Of a DNA stretch of 64,000 bases, positions 9,124 to 18,934 are shown piece after piece. Origin of the DNA: JACDHG01 sp963815295 (GTDB lineage Bacteria > Actinomycetota > Actinomycetes > Propionibacteriales > Nocardioidaceae); contig CAWFFZ010000008.1 in NCBI GenBank assembly GCA_963815295.1, positions 682,001 through 746,000 on the forward strand. The letters run 5' to 3'. The notes beneath the pieces are model-generated. The model was given only the letters and a program-made list of their open reading frames with translations, had not been told where the DNA came from and did no database searches. How positions within the stretch are numbered: the stretch's first letter is position 1; each line of letters opens with the position of its first letter. Both the position numbers and the translations under genes were made by a program.

Positions 9124-9891
9124 CTAGACGAGCTCGGCGACGAACCGTTCGATCAACGACGTTATCTCGTCCGGGCGTTCGAGACTCGGCAGGTGACCGG
9201 CCCACGGCAGGGTGACGAGTCGGGCGATGTCGATCTGCTCGGCCAGATGCACGGCTATCGCGCGAAAGTGGTCCATGTCCAGGTCGCCGCTCACGACCAG
9301 CGTGGCCGCCGTGATCGCGGCCAGGTCGATATCGGCATCGGTGGGCTCGGGCGGATCTGGCCAGGCGTCGGCAGGGATCTGCACGTCGAACGCCCTCCGC
9401 TGCATCGAGCGCACCAGCTCCACGGTGGCTTCGTCAGCGTCGGGGCCAAGCCAGGTGACGACGTTGAGGTCAACAGCCCCCTCGATGTCGCCCGCCTCGA
9501 GCAGTTCTTCCTCCTTGTCACCGAAGCGCTCAGCTGTGTCGGTCTGTGCCAGGCCTGGATACCCGGGGCAGAGCAGCAACAACCCGAGCAACCGGTCGGG
9601 CACGGCAGCAGCGACCTGCATCGCGATCTTGCCACCGAATGACGAGCCCACCACGAATGCCTGTCCGATGCCAAGGTGGTCGAGCAGCTCGACTACGTCG
9701 TCGACGTACGAGAACCCGCCCGGCTCGAGCCCCGTATCGCCGAACCCTCTGAGATCGGGAGCGACCACCTGGTGTGCGCCCATCAGCGCCTCGACCTGGG
9801 GTCGCCACATCCGGCGGTCGCACACACCAGAGTGGAGCAACATGAGGGGTGGACCGCTCCCCACGACGTCGTGACTCATCAGCATGTCCAC
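9124..9891 (-). CDS. alpha/beta fold hydrolase
   Basis: A 255-aa cytosolic hydrolase. The nucleophile elbow is GSSFGG (about residue 82), the acid is in GDLDMDH (about 215), and the catalytic His in AGHLPSLERP near the C-terminus. The oxyanion region is LLHSG. Start may be GTG 9891 or ATG 9885; TACGGT just upstream would suit a leaderless start at 9885. Substrate is unknown. Confidence 0.88.
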   Translation of the reverse strand: MDMLMSHDVVGSGPPLMLLHSGVCDRRMWRPQVEALMGAHQVVAPDLRGFGDTGLEPGGFSYVDDVVELLDHLGIGQAFVVGSSFGGKIAMQVAAAVPDRLLGLLLLCPGYPGLAQTDTAERFGDKEEELLEAGDIEGAVDLNVVTWLGPDADEATVELVRSMQRRAFDVQIPADAWPDPPEPTDADIDLAAITAATLVVSGDLDMDHFRAIAVHLAEQIDIARLVTLPWAGHLPSLERPDEITSLIERFVAELV

Positions 9892-9974
9892 GACCGTACG
9901 CCACGCCGACTACCATCCGCAACGTCCGTGAAAGGGAGCCCTATGGCGACCAGCTGCGGGGACGCAAGCCCCGG

Positions 9975-10211
9975 TCAGGTTGTCGCGAGTGTGCCGTCGG
10001 CCGTCCGTACCACCAAGCCGTCGGCGAGGGTGTAGGCGAGCGCCTTGTCGAACCGGCGCGCCTCCCAGTAGTCGGCCCCCACGATCCGGGCGAGGTTCTC
10101 GGGAGTCTGCGGGCCGTTCTGCTCGAGCGCCCGGACGAGTTGACCCATCTCATGAAAAACATGGCGGTCCCGCGGGCCCTCGCTACTGGGCTTGGGTGGA
10201 GGCATTGGCAT
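9975..10211 (-). CDS. small winged-helix-like protein
   Basis: A 78-aa basic protein. After a Pro-rich start, the core LVRALEQNGPQTPENLARIV...RFDKALAYTLADGLVVRTADG reads like a short winged helix: helix, helix, recognition helix, then a two-strand wing. It may regulate a neighbour or be structural. There is no close family I can name. Confidence 0.55.
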   Translation of the reverse strand: MPMPPPKPSSEGPRDRHVFHEMGQLVRALEQNGPQTPENLARIVGADYWEARRFDKALAYTLADGLVVRTADGTLATT

Positions 10212-10288
10212 GAGTTGCTCCTAGCTGACATGAGTGCTGGCCACCGCGCCGCCTCTAGGGATATGGCGGCTGCCGGCAAGGGGTTCGC

Positions 10289-11788
10289 TCAGGCGTGCGC
10301 AGGCTCGGGCTTGCCGTCGCCGGTAGCAGAAGGGTCGTCGTCGTCGTCTTCGGCGGTCAGGGGCTTGGCAATATTCTCCAGGGTCTCTTGCTCAGCGTGG
10401 ACACCCAAGAAGATGGCGACGATTCCGCCGAGCACCATCAATGTGGCACCGACGAAGTACCCCGGAGCGATGCCCGTGATATCGCCGGAGGCTGTCGCGT
10501 CGTCGATCAATTTGCCGAAGTACAACGGTCCGGCGATGCCGCCCGCCGCGGTGCCGATGGCGTAGAAGAACGCGATGCACAGCGCTCGCGTCTCCATGGG
10601 GAAAATCTCACTGGCTGTCAGGTATGCCGCGCTGGCACCGGCCGACGCGAAGAAGAAGATCACCATGCCGAAGATGGTCAGCGTCATGGCCGTGAGATCA
10701 CCGAGCATGAACCCCGCGACGGCGAGCAGAACTCCCGACAGGATGTAGGTTCCCGCGATCATCTTGACCCGGCCCACGGTGTCGAACAAGGAGCCCAGGA
10801 TCAGGGCGCCGAAGAAGTTGCTCGCAGCAAACGCGGCTATGTAGTAGCCGGTCTGATCGACACCCAGAAACGTCCCAAGGCTGTCGCCGTAAGTGAAGAA
10901 GAAAGCGTTGTACAGGAAGGCCTGTCCTATGAATAGGGCCAGGCAGAGAACCGTGCGCTTCGGGTAGAGCGCGAAGACAGTATGCGCGATCGTGACGAGG
11001 CTGATGGTCTTTCGCTGCCGGATAGTTAGGGTCTCGGAGACACTCGGAAGTGACTTGCCGGTCTCGTCCTCCACTGCTTCCTCGACGCCGCGGACGATCT
11101 TCTCTGCATCGTCCTCGCGCCCGTGGATGAACAGCCAGCGAGGACTCTCGGGCACGTTTCGGCGCACGAGGAGGATGCCCAATGCCAGGACGGCGCCCAA
11201 TGCGAAGGCCGAGCGCCAGCCGAGCTCTGGATCGATGACCGTGGGATCCGTCAACGGGATCGTCAGGATCGCACCGGCCGCGGCTCCCACCCAGAAGGAC
11301 CCGTTGATAGAGATGTCGATACGGCCCCGATACTTCGCGGGGATCAGCTCGTCGATCGCGGAGTTGATGGCGGCATACTCGCCGCCGATGCCGGCACCGG
11401 TGATGAAGCGGCACGCGAAGTACCACGTCGGGTTCATCGAGAAGGCCGTCAGCACAGTGCCGATCGTGTAGACACCCAGCGTGATCAAGAACAGCTTCTT
11501 GCGGCCGAACCGGTCCGTGAGCTGACCGAAGAACAACGCTCCTAGACAGGCGCCCGCGACATAGACGGCTCCGGCCATCCCGATGTCGGAACTGCTGAGG
11601 CCGAGTCCAGTGTTTGGGTCTTTGAGCGCATCAGACAGGGAACCAACGATCGTGACCTCGATACCATCGAGGATCCACACGGTCCCCAGCCCGATGACGA
11701 TCAGCCAATGGAACCTCGCCCATGGCAGTCGGTCCATCCGGGCCGGGATGTCGGTGGTGATCCGACCAATTTCGACTCCTGACGCCAT
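10289..11788 (-). CDS. MFS transporter, sugar-porter type
   Basis: A 499-aa protein with about 12 membrane segments. The loop 2-3 motif DRFGRKK (about residue 90), a second-half loop DTVGRVK and PESPRWL (about 213) are hallmarks of the sugar porter and related proton-symport families. The C-terminal tail is acidic (a run of Asp). ATG 11788 has a GGGAAG-type site upstream. The substrate could be a sugar or an aromatic/organic acid; the sequence does not decide. Confidence 0.88.
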   Translation of the reverse strand: MASGVEIGRITTDIPARMDRLPWARFHWLIVIGLGTVWILDGIEVTIVGSLSDALKDPNTGLGLSSSDIGMAGAVYVAGACLGALFFGQLTDRFGRKKLFLITLGVYTIGTVLTAFSMNPTWYFACRFITGAGIGGEYAAINSAIDELIPAKYRGRIDISINGSFWVGAAAGAILTIPLTDPTVIDPELGWRSAFALGAVLALGILLVRRNVPESPRWLFIHGREDDAEKIVRGVEEAVEDETGKSLPSVSETLTIRQRKTISLVTIAHTVFALYPKRTVLCLALFIGQAFLYNAFFFTYGDSLGTFLGVDQTGYYIAAFAASNFFGALILGSLFDTVGRVKMIAGTYILSGVLLAVAGFMLGDLTAMTLTIFGMVIFFFASAGASAAYLTASEIFPMETRALCIAFFYAIGTAAGGIAGPLYFGKLIDDATASGDITGIAPGYFVGATLMVLGGIVAIFLGVHAEQETLENIAKPLTAEDDDDDPSATGDGKPEPAHA

Positions 11789-11890
11789 CAGAGCTTCCCT
11801 TCGTATGACGTGTTGCGTCCCGTCGCTGTGACGCTTTCCAAGAGGACGCGTCCTGAATGTCTTTACCCACCCCGGCGCAAGTAATGCGGG

Positions 11891-13279
11891 TCAGTCGAGG
11901 GAAAGACCGAGCAGAGCGTTCTCGACCACTTCGGGAAGGGCGGGGTGAATCCAGTACTGGCCATTGGCCATCTCGAGCGCTGACAACCCGAAGGTCATCG
12001 CCTGGATCAGCGGCTGGATGAGGGTCGATGCTTGCGGTCCGATGATGTGTGCGCCGAGCAGTAGCCCCGTCTCCGGGTCGGCCAACACCTTGGCAAAGCC
12101 GGTGGTGTCCTCGAGCGCCCAGCCGTACGCGACGTCGGAGTACGGCTGGGTCGAGGTGACGTACGACGTCTGGCTGTCGACGAGCTCGCTCTCGGTCTTG
12201 CCCACCGTTGCGACCTGCGGGCTGCTGAACACGGCATGCGGGATGAACCGATGGTCAGCCTCGATGGGGTCATCGGTGTGCAGCAGGTTGTGTTGGACGA
12301 TCTTGGCCTCGTGGTTGGCCACGTGTTTGTACTGGTCGGGGCTGCTGATGTCGCCGAGCGCATAGACGCCGGGCGCCGTTGTGCGCTGGAACTCGTCGAC
12401 GACGATGCGGCCGTCGGCATGGGTCACGATGCCGCCCTCCTCGACCCGCAGGCGGTCGGAGTTGGGTACGCGTCCGGTGGCGATGAGGACGAGCTCGCCC
12501 TCGGCAGGCCGCGGGTCGGTTTGGCCTAGCGCGTCTCCGAGCTCGATGCGTACGCCGTGCTGGGTCGGCTCGGCCCGTGTTGGAACTCGCGTCGTACGCA
12601 CGTCCCAACGTTCACCAGCGACCTCCGTGAACCGTGCGGACACGTCGGCGTCCTCGGTGCTCAGCAGGTATGCCGATCGGGCCACCAGAGTGACTGAGGC
12701 GCCAAGCGCCGAGAACACGTGTGCCATCTCCGTCGCGATCAGTCCGCCGCCGATGATCACCATCGACTCGGGGATGTCTGCGATCCGCATGATCGTGTCA
12801 CTGGTGTGGACACGGGCAGGGTCGACGTCGTCGAGGCCAGGGACCTCCGGGATCACCGCGCGACTGCCGGCAGCGACAACGATCTGGTCCGCGGTGAGCT
12901 CGTCGCCAGAAGCGAGCCGAAGCCTCTTGGGCCCGACGAACTCGGCGTGCTCGCCGTAGAACGTGGTGTTTGCGCCGTCCTCGCGGTAACGGCGACCTGA
13001 CACGGCCTGCGGGTCGATGCGGCCGAAGATCCGGTCGCGAATGTCGGGCCAGCGGACCTTTTCGATGTGCGCGTCGACGCCGAATCTCGCACTGGTGCGG
13101 GCAGCGGTCGCGAGATCGGCCGTGTGCACGAACATCTTGCTCGGGATGCAGCCGACGTTGATGCACGTCCCGCCGAAGGTCGACTCCTCCACGATCGCGA
13201 TGTCGAGATCAGCGAACCGTTCGTCGGGGATGCTGTTGCCCGAGCCGGTGCCGATAATGATCAGGTCGTGGTGGCGCAT
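11891..13279 (-). CDS. mtr: mycothione reductase
   Basis: A 462-aa FAD- and NADPH-dependent disulfide oxidoreductase that reduces mycothiol disulfide, the actinobacterial counterpart of glutathione reductase. The redox pair is C39-INVG-C44 in GGTCINVGCIPSKM. The FAD motif GTGSGN is at residues 10-15 and the NAD(P) motif GGGLIATE is mid-protein. The catalytic H445/E450 pair is in QYWIHPALPEVVENALLGL. The YWIHPALPE ending distinguishes it from glutathione reductases and lipoamide dehydrogenase. It marks the host as a mycothiol producer. Confidence 0.94.
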   Translation of the reverse strand: MRHHDLIIIGTGSGNSIPDERFADLDIAIVEESTFGGTCINVGCIPSKMFVHTADLATAARTSARFGVDAHIEKVRWPDIRDRIFGRIDPQAVSGRRYREDGANTTFYGEHAEFVGPKRLRLASGDELTADQIVVAAGSRAVIPEVPGLDDVDPARVHTSDTIMRIADIPESMVIIGGGLIATEMAHVFSALGASVTLVARSAYLLSTEDADVSARFTEVAGERWDVRTTRVPTRAEPTQHGVRIELGDALGQTDPRPAEGELVLIATGRVPNSDRLRVEEGGIVTHADGRIVVDEFQRTTAPGVYALGDISSPDQYKHVANHEAKIVQHNLLHTDDPIEADHRFIPHAVFSSPQVATVGKTESELVDSQTSYVTSTQPYSDVAYGWALEDTTGFAKVLADPETGLLLGAHIIGPQASTLIQPLIQAMTFGLSALEMANGQYWIHPALPEVVENALLGLSLD

Positions 13280-13333
13280 GCGCCTATCGTGCCTTGCCTG
13301 GCGTCAATGTGACGCGATCATCCAGCCGGTGCC

Positions 13334-14231
13334 TCAGTCCGAGGGCGAGATGTTGCGGAACTGGAACTGCACCCGGGTTGAGCCGTCGAGTGGGAGCACC
13401 ACCGTGGTGTCGCGGCTGTTCCACACGTTGGGCACGAGGAACATCTGGTCATCGCCGAAGATCAACAGCCGCAGCCCCCAGTACCGGTAGCGGAAGGCTT
13501 GCCCGTCCTCGACCGGCAGCGCCTTCTCGGTGACCTGCATCTCCGTCGGGAGGAAGAGTCGTTCCTGGGTGTCGACGATGACGCTAGGCAGCTCGTCGAG
13601 GTGGCGGGCCTGATCCTGCGCGAGCCCGGTGCCTGACCATTGGGCGATGGTGGCCGTCGCCCAGAACAGACACGAGCCGACGGCCGCCCACACCATCACG
13701 ACGATGCCGAGCGGTGGGGTGCCCGACTTCGCCGGCGACCGCTCAGCCTGCTTGTCCAGGAACCGGAGCGTGCTCAGGCCGTAACCAGTCACCGCACCTC
13801 CCACTGCCAGGACAAGCGGGGTGACGAGCGGGTAGTAGTCCCACTCTGAGAGCAGCGGGTAGATGAAGAGCAGCACCAGCCCGGCGACCAGGATGACCAT
13901 GCCGATGGCGATGGCTCGGTGTACGTGTCCGCGGAAGTTTGGATGCGTGGAGCGGCGACGAATCTGCACGTGGATCGCCAGCATGGCCGCCCCGGTGAGC
14001 GTCAGGATGAGCAGCGGCACGAGCAGCGGCTGCGGGCTGCGCATGATGTAGTCCTGCGTGCTCAGGGCGATCGTGTCGACGTCGATGCCGAAGTAGTCAT
14101 ACTGCGCCCTCGACGAGACATACCCGAAGTAGAAGAGAAGGGCGCTGAGCAGACGTGGCAGGGGCGATGATGCTGCCGCCGACGCTGAGCCACTTCTCGA
14201 ACTGGGCGCCGAGGGGCTTCTCGTCCGCCAT
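13334..14231 (-). pseudogene. multi-pass membrane protein, frameshifted
   Basis: The start MADEKPLGAQFEKWLSVGG is read from ATG 14231. The frame then fails at the GGGG run 14161-14164, and in the next frame YFGYVSSRAQYDYFGIDVDT leads into the 236-aa remainder. Joined length is about 298 aa with four to five membrane segments and a large extracytoplasmic C-terminal region. Removing one base restores it. It starts 4 nt after the lipoprotein gene stop, so they form an operon. No family recognised. Confidence 0.65.
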
Positions 14232-14235
14232 CGCG

Positions 14236-14989
14236 TCAGGTCTCTGATCCGGTGTCAGGCGTTGTCAGCCCGTCGATCGTCTCACTCTCAGTCGTCTCGC
14301 CTTCGGTTGTCTCGGTGTCGGTCGCGTCGGTCGTTTCTTCTGTGTCGGTGGTCTCGTTGGTGGTCGTTTCCTCGAACTCCGGGAAGTTGAGATCGATCGA
14401 CACGTCCTGCTCTGTCTCGACCGCGGCCAGGAATGTCGCACACGTCGAGCCTGCAGCGTCATCACAAGTGACTGCGCCCGCGACGGACAAGGTTGGGCTC
14501 TCATCGGCCGGTATGCCGAGCGGCTCGATTGCGAGGTCGCAGACCTGGTTGTCGGTGTCGAAGGTGTAACCCACACACGACGGGTTGTCTCCGCTGCATC
14601 CGGCGTCGGAGACCGTGAAGACCTCTGGGTTGAAGATGAAGCCGGTCAATGCGACTTCGACGCCGTCCGGAATCTCCGCGTCGGCCTGGCTAACGATCCA
14701 GTTCACGTCGATGCACTGGTTGAACGGATGTGCGTCGTCGGACGACTGGTCCGGACGAGCCGCCGATCGGGATCTCTGGAAGCTGTACGGCCGGCCCACC
14801 GTTGCCGCCGTCGTCCGGATCCGGTCCTTCCGTATCTGTCTCAGGGACGGACGTGTTGAGAGTCTGGGAGCCGAGCGTGTCCGAGTCCGCCTCAGACTCG
14901 GAGGGACCAACACTGCACGCCGACAAGACTGCCCAGACGGCCACCCCCATCAATGCCGCCCAGGTGCTAAGAACGCTGGTGAGTTTCAT
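14236..14989 (-). pseudogene. Thr/Glu-rich lipoprotein, frameshifted
   Basis: The start MKLTSVLSTWAALMGVAVW ends in the lipobox LSAC, so the mature protein would be anchored on the outer face of the membrane. The frame changes near 14745-14755 after PEIPIGGSSG and continues with DQSSDDAHPFNQCIDVNW. Several Cys residues suggest disulfides (SDAGCSGDNPSC, NQVCDL, AGSTCATF). The C-terminal 45 residues are an acidic Thr/Glu repeat of the EETTDATDTETTE kind. Joined length is about 250 aa. It is cotranscribed with the membrane protein that follows. Confidence 0.65.
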
Positions 14990-15059
14990 AGCCACCTCCC
15001 CGCACAAGTATCGCTGACCTGCGGAACTTCCGGAATGGGCGACGTGAGGACGGTTTCTG

Positions 15060-16256
15060 TCACGCTGGGCTCGTAGAGGCCCCGTTGCGTTCGTCCTCGT
15101 GCTGCCGTAAGGCGTCGAGGATCTGCTCGATGGCGACGAGTATTGCGCCGGCGTACGCCACGTGGTCCCGCGGCAGGTGACGGATACGGTCGGCCAGCTC
15201 ACCAAGCCGCTGTGGTCCATGCGTTGTGACGTGCTGTTCGTACTCCTGGGTGTGCGAGGGTGCTCTGATCGGGGTCTCCGCGTTGGCCCAGTCGGCGACA
15301 GACTCGGCGATGTCGTCGAGCAGGGCAGCACAATCAGCAAGGAAAGTCGTGTCATGCGGCGAGCCCTGTTCGTCGTCTTCTGTGCGGATCGCGAGCGTAC
15401 GGGCGAGATGCTCAAGTGGTTCAGCAATCCGACCGACGGCGGCAATCACTGGCCGGTACGTCGCAACCGGCGTCCGGGTCTCGGCGTGACTGCGCCGTGG
15501 GTTGAGCCGGATGCTTTGTCCTGCCCAGCCGAGATCCTCGAGACATTGCCCCACCTGCGCCTCGAGCCGGTCAGCGCGTGCTGCCCAGCCGCGCGCGTCA
15601 TCAAGGTCCCAGCCGGATCGGATGCCCTGCGCGACGTCGCGGAGCACACTTGTCACTTCGTCGATGCAGGTAGTAGCCGAAGCGCGCGCCGAGCCGAGGT
15701 AGTGCGGCGGCTTCACGGCCAAGTTGACCGCTGCGCCCACAAGGACGCCCACCGCAGTCTCAGCCAGGCGTCGCAGGAAGTACGTTTCACCGACACTGTG
15801 CAGGCTGATCATCGTCAGGGCCACGACCGGTGCGTAGATTCCCTGGTCACCAAGCCGTCGCCACGCGCCTAAGGCCGTGGTGATGAGCAGTGCGACAGCC
15901 AAGGCAATTGCGACTGTGTCGATCAGTTGAAACACGGCAAGAGCTATCAGCATGCCCGCGATGACGGCGATCACTTGCTGGCTGCCTTTGACGAGGGACT
16001 GCACGATGGTCGGCTGCACCATGAGTAACGCGATCATGGGAGCGACGAACGGCTGGTCTACGTCTATCACGTGCACCGCAATCAGCCACGCCGTGACCGC
16101 GGCGACGACTGACTTCAGGACCTGCACGACGAGCTGCCTCTCGGCACCGTCCCGCGAGACTGTGTCTCGCATCAGGCGTCCAGCGTCTATGACATCGCGC
16201 TGGCCTCCGGACGCCGCACGCCGAGCGATGTTTTTGACCCGCCTCCAGACGCGCAC
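15060..16256 (-). CDS. FUSC/aromatic acid exporter family protein
   Basis: A 398-aa protein. Residues 40-185 hold five to six hydrophobic segments (VVAAVTAWLIAV, FVAPMIALLMVQPTIVQSL, VGVLVGAAVNLAV). Residues 190-390 are a helical cytosolic domain with heptad-like stretches. This is the layout of FUSC/ArAE proteins, which export aromatic acids or similar compounds. Substrate is unknown. It is probably monocistronic. Confidence 0.8.
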   Translation of the reverse strand: MRVWRRVKNIARRAASGGQRDVIDAGRLMRDTVSRDGAERQLVVQVLKSVVAAVTAWLIAVHVIDVDQPFVAPMIALLMVQPTIVQSLVKGSQQVIAVIAGMLIALAVFQLIDTVAIALAVALLITTALGAWRRLGDQGIYAPVVALTMISLHSVGETYFLRRLAETAVGVLVGAAVNLAVKPPHYLGSARASATTCIDEVTSVLRDVAQGIRSGWDLDDARGWAARADRLEAQVGQCLEDLGWAGQSIRLNPRRSHAETRTPVATYRPVIAAVGRIAEPLEHLARTLAIRTEDDEQGSPHDTTFLADCAALLDDIAESVADWANAETPIRAPSHTQEYEQHVTTHGPQRLGELADRIRHLPRDHVAYAGAILVAIEQILDALRQHEDERNGASTSPA

Positions 16257-16331
16257 GACGTGCTCCCTCCGCTTAGCCCAGCGCAGACACTACCCCGGAG
16301 CCACGGCCGCAGCTGATCGTTGCCCGCGGCT

Positions 16332-16375
16332 GGTCGAGCTTGGCAAGACCGGGTGATCTCGACAAGCTCGATCAC
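16332..16375. terminator. double palindrome after the MFS/decarboxylase operon
   Basis: GGTCGAGCTTGGCAAGACC (16332-16350) is followed by GTGATC...GATCAC (16353-16375). TCGAGCTT (16334-16341) and AAGCTCGA (16364-16371) pair across the two units. The last arm touches the MFS stop codon. The core is shared with 9081-9099, so it is probably a REP-like repeat used as a terminator. Confidence 0.5.
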
Positions 16376-17715
16376 TATGTTGTGCGGCTGGTCACGCGGC
16401 GTCTGGCGGTTGCCGATGGCGTTGTGCCGTCAACATAGGCATCTGCCGACGAGGGTCTGCTCGAAATCCGTTGTGGAGAATGAGTTTGTGGCGTCCGGGT
16501 GAGCTGAACCAGCGCGTTGTGCGGAGTCGACTCACGAACGTCGCGGCCGGCTTGGCGTTGGGACCACCTCTTGGCAGACACGGCCCCGCCGGTCAGCATG
16601 GTGAGCGCTCCGCCGACGACGAGAGAAAATCCAAAGGTGACTATCGCGATTGGCAGCGCAGCGACGCCAGCTGCCGAACCCAAGGCTCTCCCAGCAGTTG
16701 CCCGAGCCAACGCACCCGTGACCGATCTCCGGGCCTCGGCAGCCGCCTTTGCGTCCAACAGCCCTTCCAAGGTGGTCATAAACAACCCGGAGAGCAATTG
16801 GGCACCACAGAGCGCGGCTGCGTAAAGCGGTGCCAGCGGCCAAAGGACGAGCATGCCCATTGCACAGACGAGCCAGGCGGTCGGTCCGTTGCCCATCCGT
16901 CGGACAACGCGTCCGCAAACGAAGGGTGCGGACAGCGAGCCGACCGCGAAGGCCAATGCGACAGCTGGCACCGCAGACCGACCGTGCCACTCGGCGGCCA
17001 GTGCGACCGCCAGCAGCGTGGGTCCGGACGCGATGAACATTAGGAGCACTCCGGCAGTCAGGGGCAACGACGGGCGCAGGGTGCGAGGCCTGTCTTGCGC
17101 GATGGCACGCGCTGGCCCGATCCTCGAGCCGCCTGCAACCATGACAGTCGGCACGAGGGCGGCAACGTAGATCGCGACGATGCAGACAACGGTGAGAGAA
17201 GGGCTCTGGACAACTCGCGCCGGGACGAACGCCGCTGCCGCCGCGCCGAGTGCCTCGACAGCCGCAACCCCGGTTCCGTACACCGTGAGCGCCTTCGGTC
17301 CGGGTGCTACCGCGGCAACCTCTGCACGCATCCCGGCATAACCTGTCCATGCGGTGATGTTCATGACGGCGATACACAGCACAAGCGACCACATGCCGGT
17401 GTTGAAGACGAGCAGTGCAAAGACTGCGACTCGCAGCAGCGACTCGGCGCCGGCCGCCGCGCGCAACAGTCCGCATCCGCCGAGCATCTGTGCCAAGTGA
17501 CTCGCCACGGGTGCCGAGAGAGCTGTTCCGATCAGCATGGCCGCGCCGGCTACACCTGCACCGCGCAGCCCATGCCGCTCCACAATCTCGAGGAGCAACA
17601 GCGTCCACGCGAAGGAAAGGCAGATCGAATCGACCCACCCAGCGATCATCAGCTGGCGTAGCCGTCGCCTTGCGTGTTCCTCCACCCGGCTACGGGCCGT
17701 CTCAGGCACGGCCAA
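16375..17715 (-). CDS. MFS transporter, possible polyamine exporter
   Basis: A 446-aa protein with 11-12 membrane segments up to about residue 390, then a hydrophilic 50-residue tail rich in Ser/Thr/Arg. The tail is unusual and could come from a lost stop. Its start overlaps the upstream decarboxylase by 14 nt, so the two are translationally linked. By context it may export the amine made by that enzyme; this is inference, since the sequence shows only a general MFS pattern. Confidence 0.75.
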   Translation of the reverse strand: MAVPETARSRVEEHARRRLRQLMIAGWVDSICLSFAWTLLLLEIVERHGLRGAGVAGAAMLIGTALSAPVASHLAQMLGGCGLLRAAAGAESLLRVAVFALLVFNTGMWSLVLCIAVMNITAWTGYAGMRAEVAAVAPGPKALTVYGTGVAAVEALGAAAAAFVPARVVQSPSLTVVCIVAIYVAALVPTVMVAGGSRIGPARAIAQDRPRTLRPSLPLTAGVLLMFIASGPTLLAVALAAEWHGRSAVPAVALAFAVGSLSAPFVCGRVVRRMGNGPTAWLVCAMGMLVLWPLAPLYAAALCGAQLLSGLFMTTLEGLLDAKAAAEARRSVTGALARATAGRALGSAAGVAALPIAIVTFGFSLVVGGALTMLTGGAVSAKRWSQRQAGRDVRESTPHNALVQLTRTPQTHSPQRISSRPSSADAYVDGTTPSATARRRVTSRTT

Positions 17716-18892
17716 TCACGATCGGTTGTGGAGGGGGGAAGCCGTTGAAGCTGGACGCATAGCTCAACGTGTACGCACCCGCAGACGCGATGTAGATGCG
17801 GTCTCCTTCTGCCATCGTCACTGGGAGGGCCGTACCGAAGAACATGGTGTCCGCGCTGTCGCAGGTCGGCCCCGTGATCGTGTAGGGGATTTGCTCTACG
17901 TCGCCATGATCCGAGCGCGATGACCAGATCGGGAAGCGCCACTGACCGACCGTCTGCAGCGTCTCCATCAATCCGTTGTAAGCACCCACGTCGAGATACA
18001 GCCACTCTTCGCCCGCGCGTTCCTCACGGCCGAGGACGGTCGCCGCCATCACTGCGGTCTCGGCCACCAGGTGCCGGCCGGGCTCGGCAGCGATCAAGGC
18101 CGGCTGATAGGGCAGGTAGTCCTCCAGTGCGGACGTGACTGCGCGTCCGATCTGCTCGATCGTCGGGACACGATCCACATAGCGGGAAGGGAATCCGCCG
18201 CCAATATCGAGCATCTCGAGCTGTATGCCGTCCGCGGCGAGTTGGCGCATCAGGCCTCCGGCAGAGGCGATCGCGCGGACGTACGACGTGGTCGTCGTGC
18301 ATTGTGAGCCGACGTGGAAGTTGACTCCATACGGTCGGAGGCCCAAGTCCTGAGCCAAGTGCATCAGCGCGCGCGCGTCGTGGAACTCGGCTCCGAACTT
18401 GCGAGACAAGGGGAACACGCTGCTGCTGTCGTCGACCCGTACTCTCACGAAAACCGCCGACCCGGGCGCGTGCTTCGCGATCTTGTGCAGCTCGCCCTCG
18501 GAGTCGAAGGCGAACCGCCATAGTCCAGCGGCGGCGGCGGCTCTGACATGTTCGGCAGGCTTGACCGTGTTGCTGTACAGCACGTCGGCGGGGTTGACTC
18601 CCTGCTCTTGAAGCAGTCGCAGCTCGCCCAACGAGGCGACCTCAAAACTGATGCCGATGTCGCGGGCAGTCGTCAGCAGCTCAGGCATGGAGTTGCATTT
18701 GATCGCGTAGAAGGGGTGGACCGCCGGCATTGCCTCGCGGAATCGACGAATGCGCTCGCAGAAGAGCGTCAAGTCGCAGGCAAGGAAGGGCGTCGCAGCC
18801 TCAAGCTTGTTGAGGCTGGACGGTCTGAGGCTGGTGGGCCAGTGACCTGGCAAGCGGACCGCAGCGCTGAGGTCACGCATCGTCATGGTCAT
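17702..18892 (-). CDS. fold-III PLP decarboxylase, ornithine decarboxylase-like
   Basis: A 396-aa enzyme of the alanine-racemase-fold decarboxylases. The PLP lysine is K65 in YAIKCNS, H193 stacks on the cofactor, GGGFP (231-235) and E270-PGR bind phosphate, and the catalytic C344-D345 lies in GPTCDSAD. Y374 lies in AGAYT, before SSFNGFP. The Cys in GPTCDS and the FNGF ending are those of ornithine/lysine decarboxylases, not DAP decarboxylase. It would make putrescine or cadaverine. The ATG follows AAGGAG. It is cotranscribed with an MFS carrier. Confidence 0.85.
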   Translation of the reverse strand: MTMTMRDLSAAVRLPGHWPTSLRPSSLNKLEAATPFLACDLTLFCERIRRFREAMPAVHPFYAIKCNSMPELLTTARDIGISFEVASLGELRLLQEQGVNPADVLYSNTVKPAEHVRAAAAAGLWRFAFDSEGELHKIAKHAPGSAVFVRVRVDDSSSVFPLSRKFGAEFHDARALMHLAQDLGLRPYGVNFHVGSQCTTTTSYVRAIASAGGLMRQLAADGIQLEMLDIGGGFPSRYVDRVPTIEQIGRAVTSALEDYLPYQPALIAAEPGRHLVAETAVMAATVLGREERAGEEWLYLDVGAYNGLMETLQTVGQWRFPIWSSRSDHGDVEQIPYTITGPTCDSADTMFFGTALPVTMAEGDRIYIASAGAYTLSYASSFNGFPPPQPIVIGRA

Positions 18893-18934
18893 ATCTAGTG
18901 CTCCTTGGAGTGGTACAACTCAGTTCGGTCGAAC

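Noticed and set aside
9943..10035. A 30-codon open frame on the plus strand with AAAGGGAG before its ATG.
   Set aside because: It overlaps the opposite small gene at 9975-10211, has no recognisable sequence, and is too short to call.
10295..10936. Long open frames opposite real genes, for example 10295-10936, 19226-20602 and 62680-63276.
   Set aside because: They lie antisense to well-supported genes, have Arg/Ser/Pro-rich or low-information translations, and arise from high GC content.
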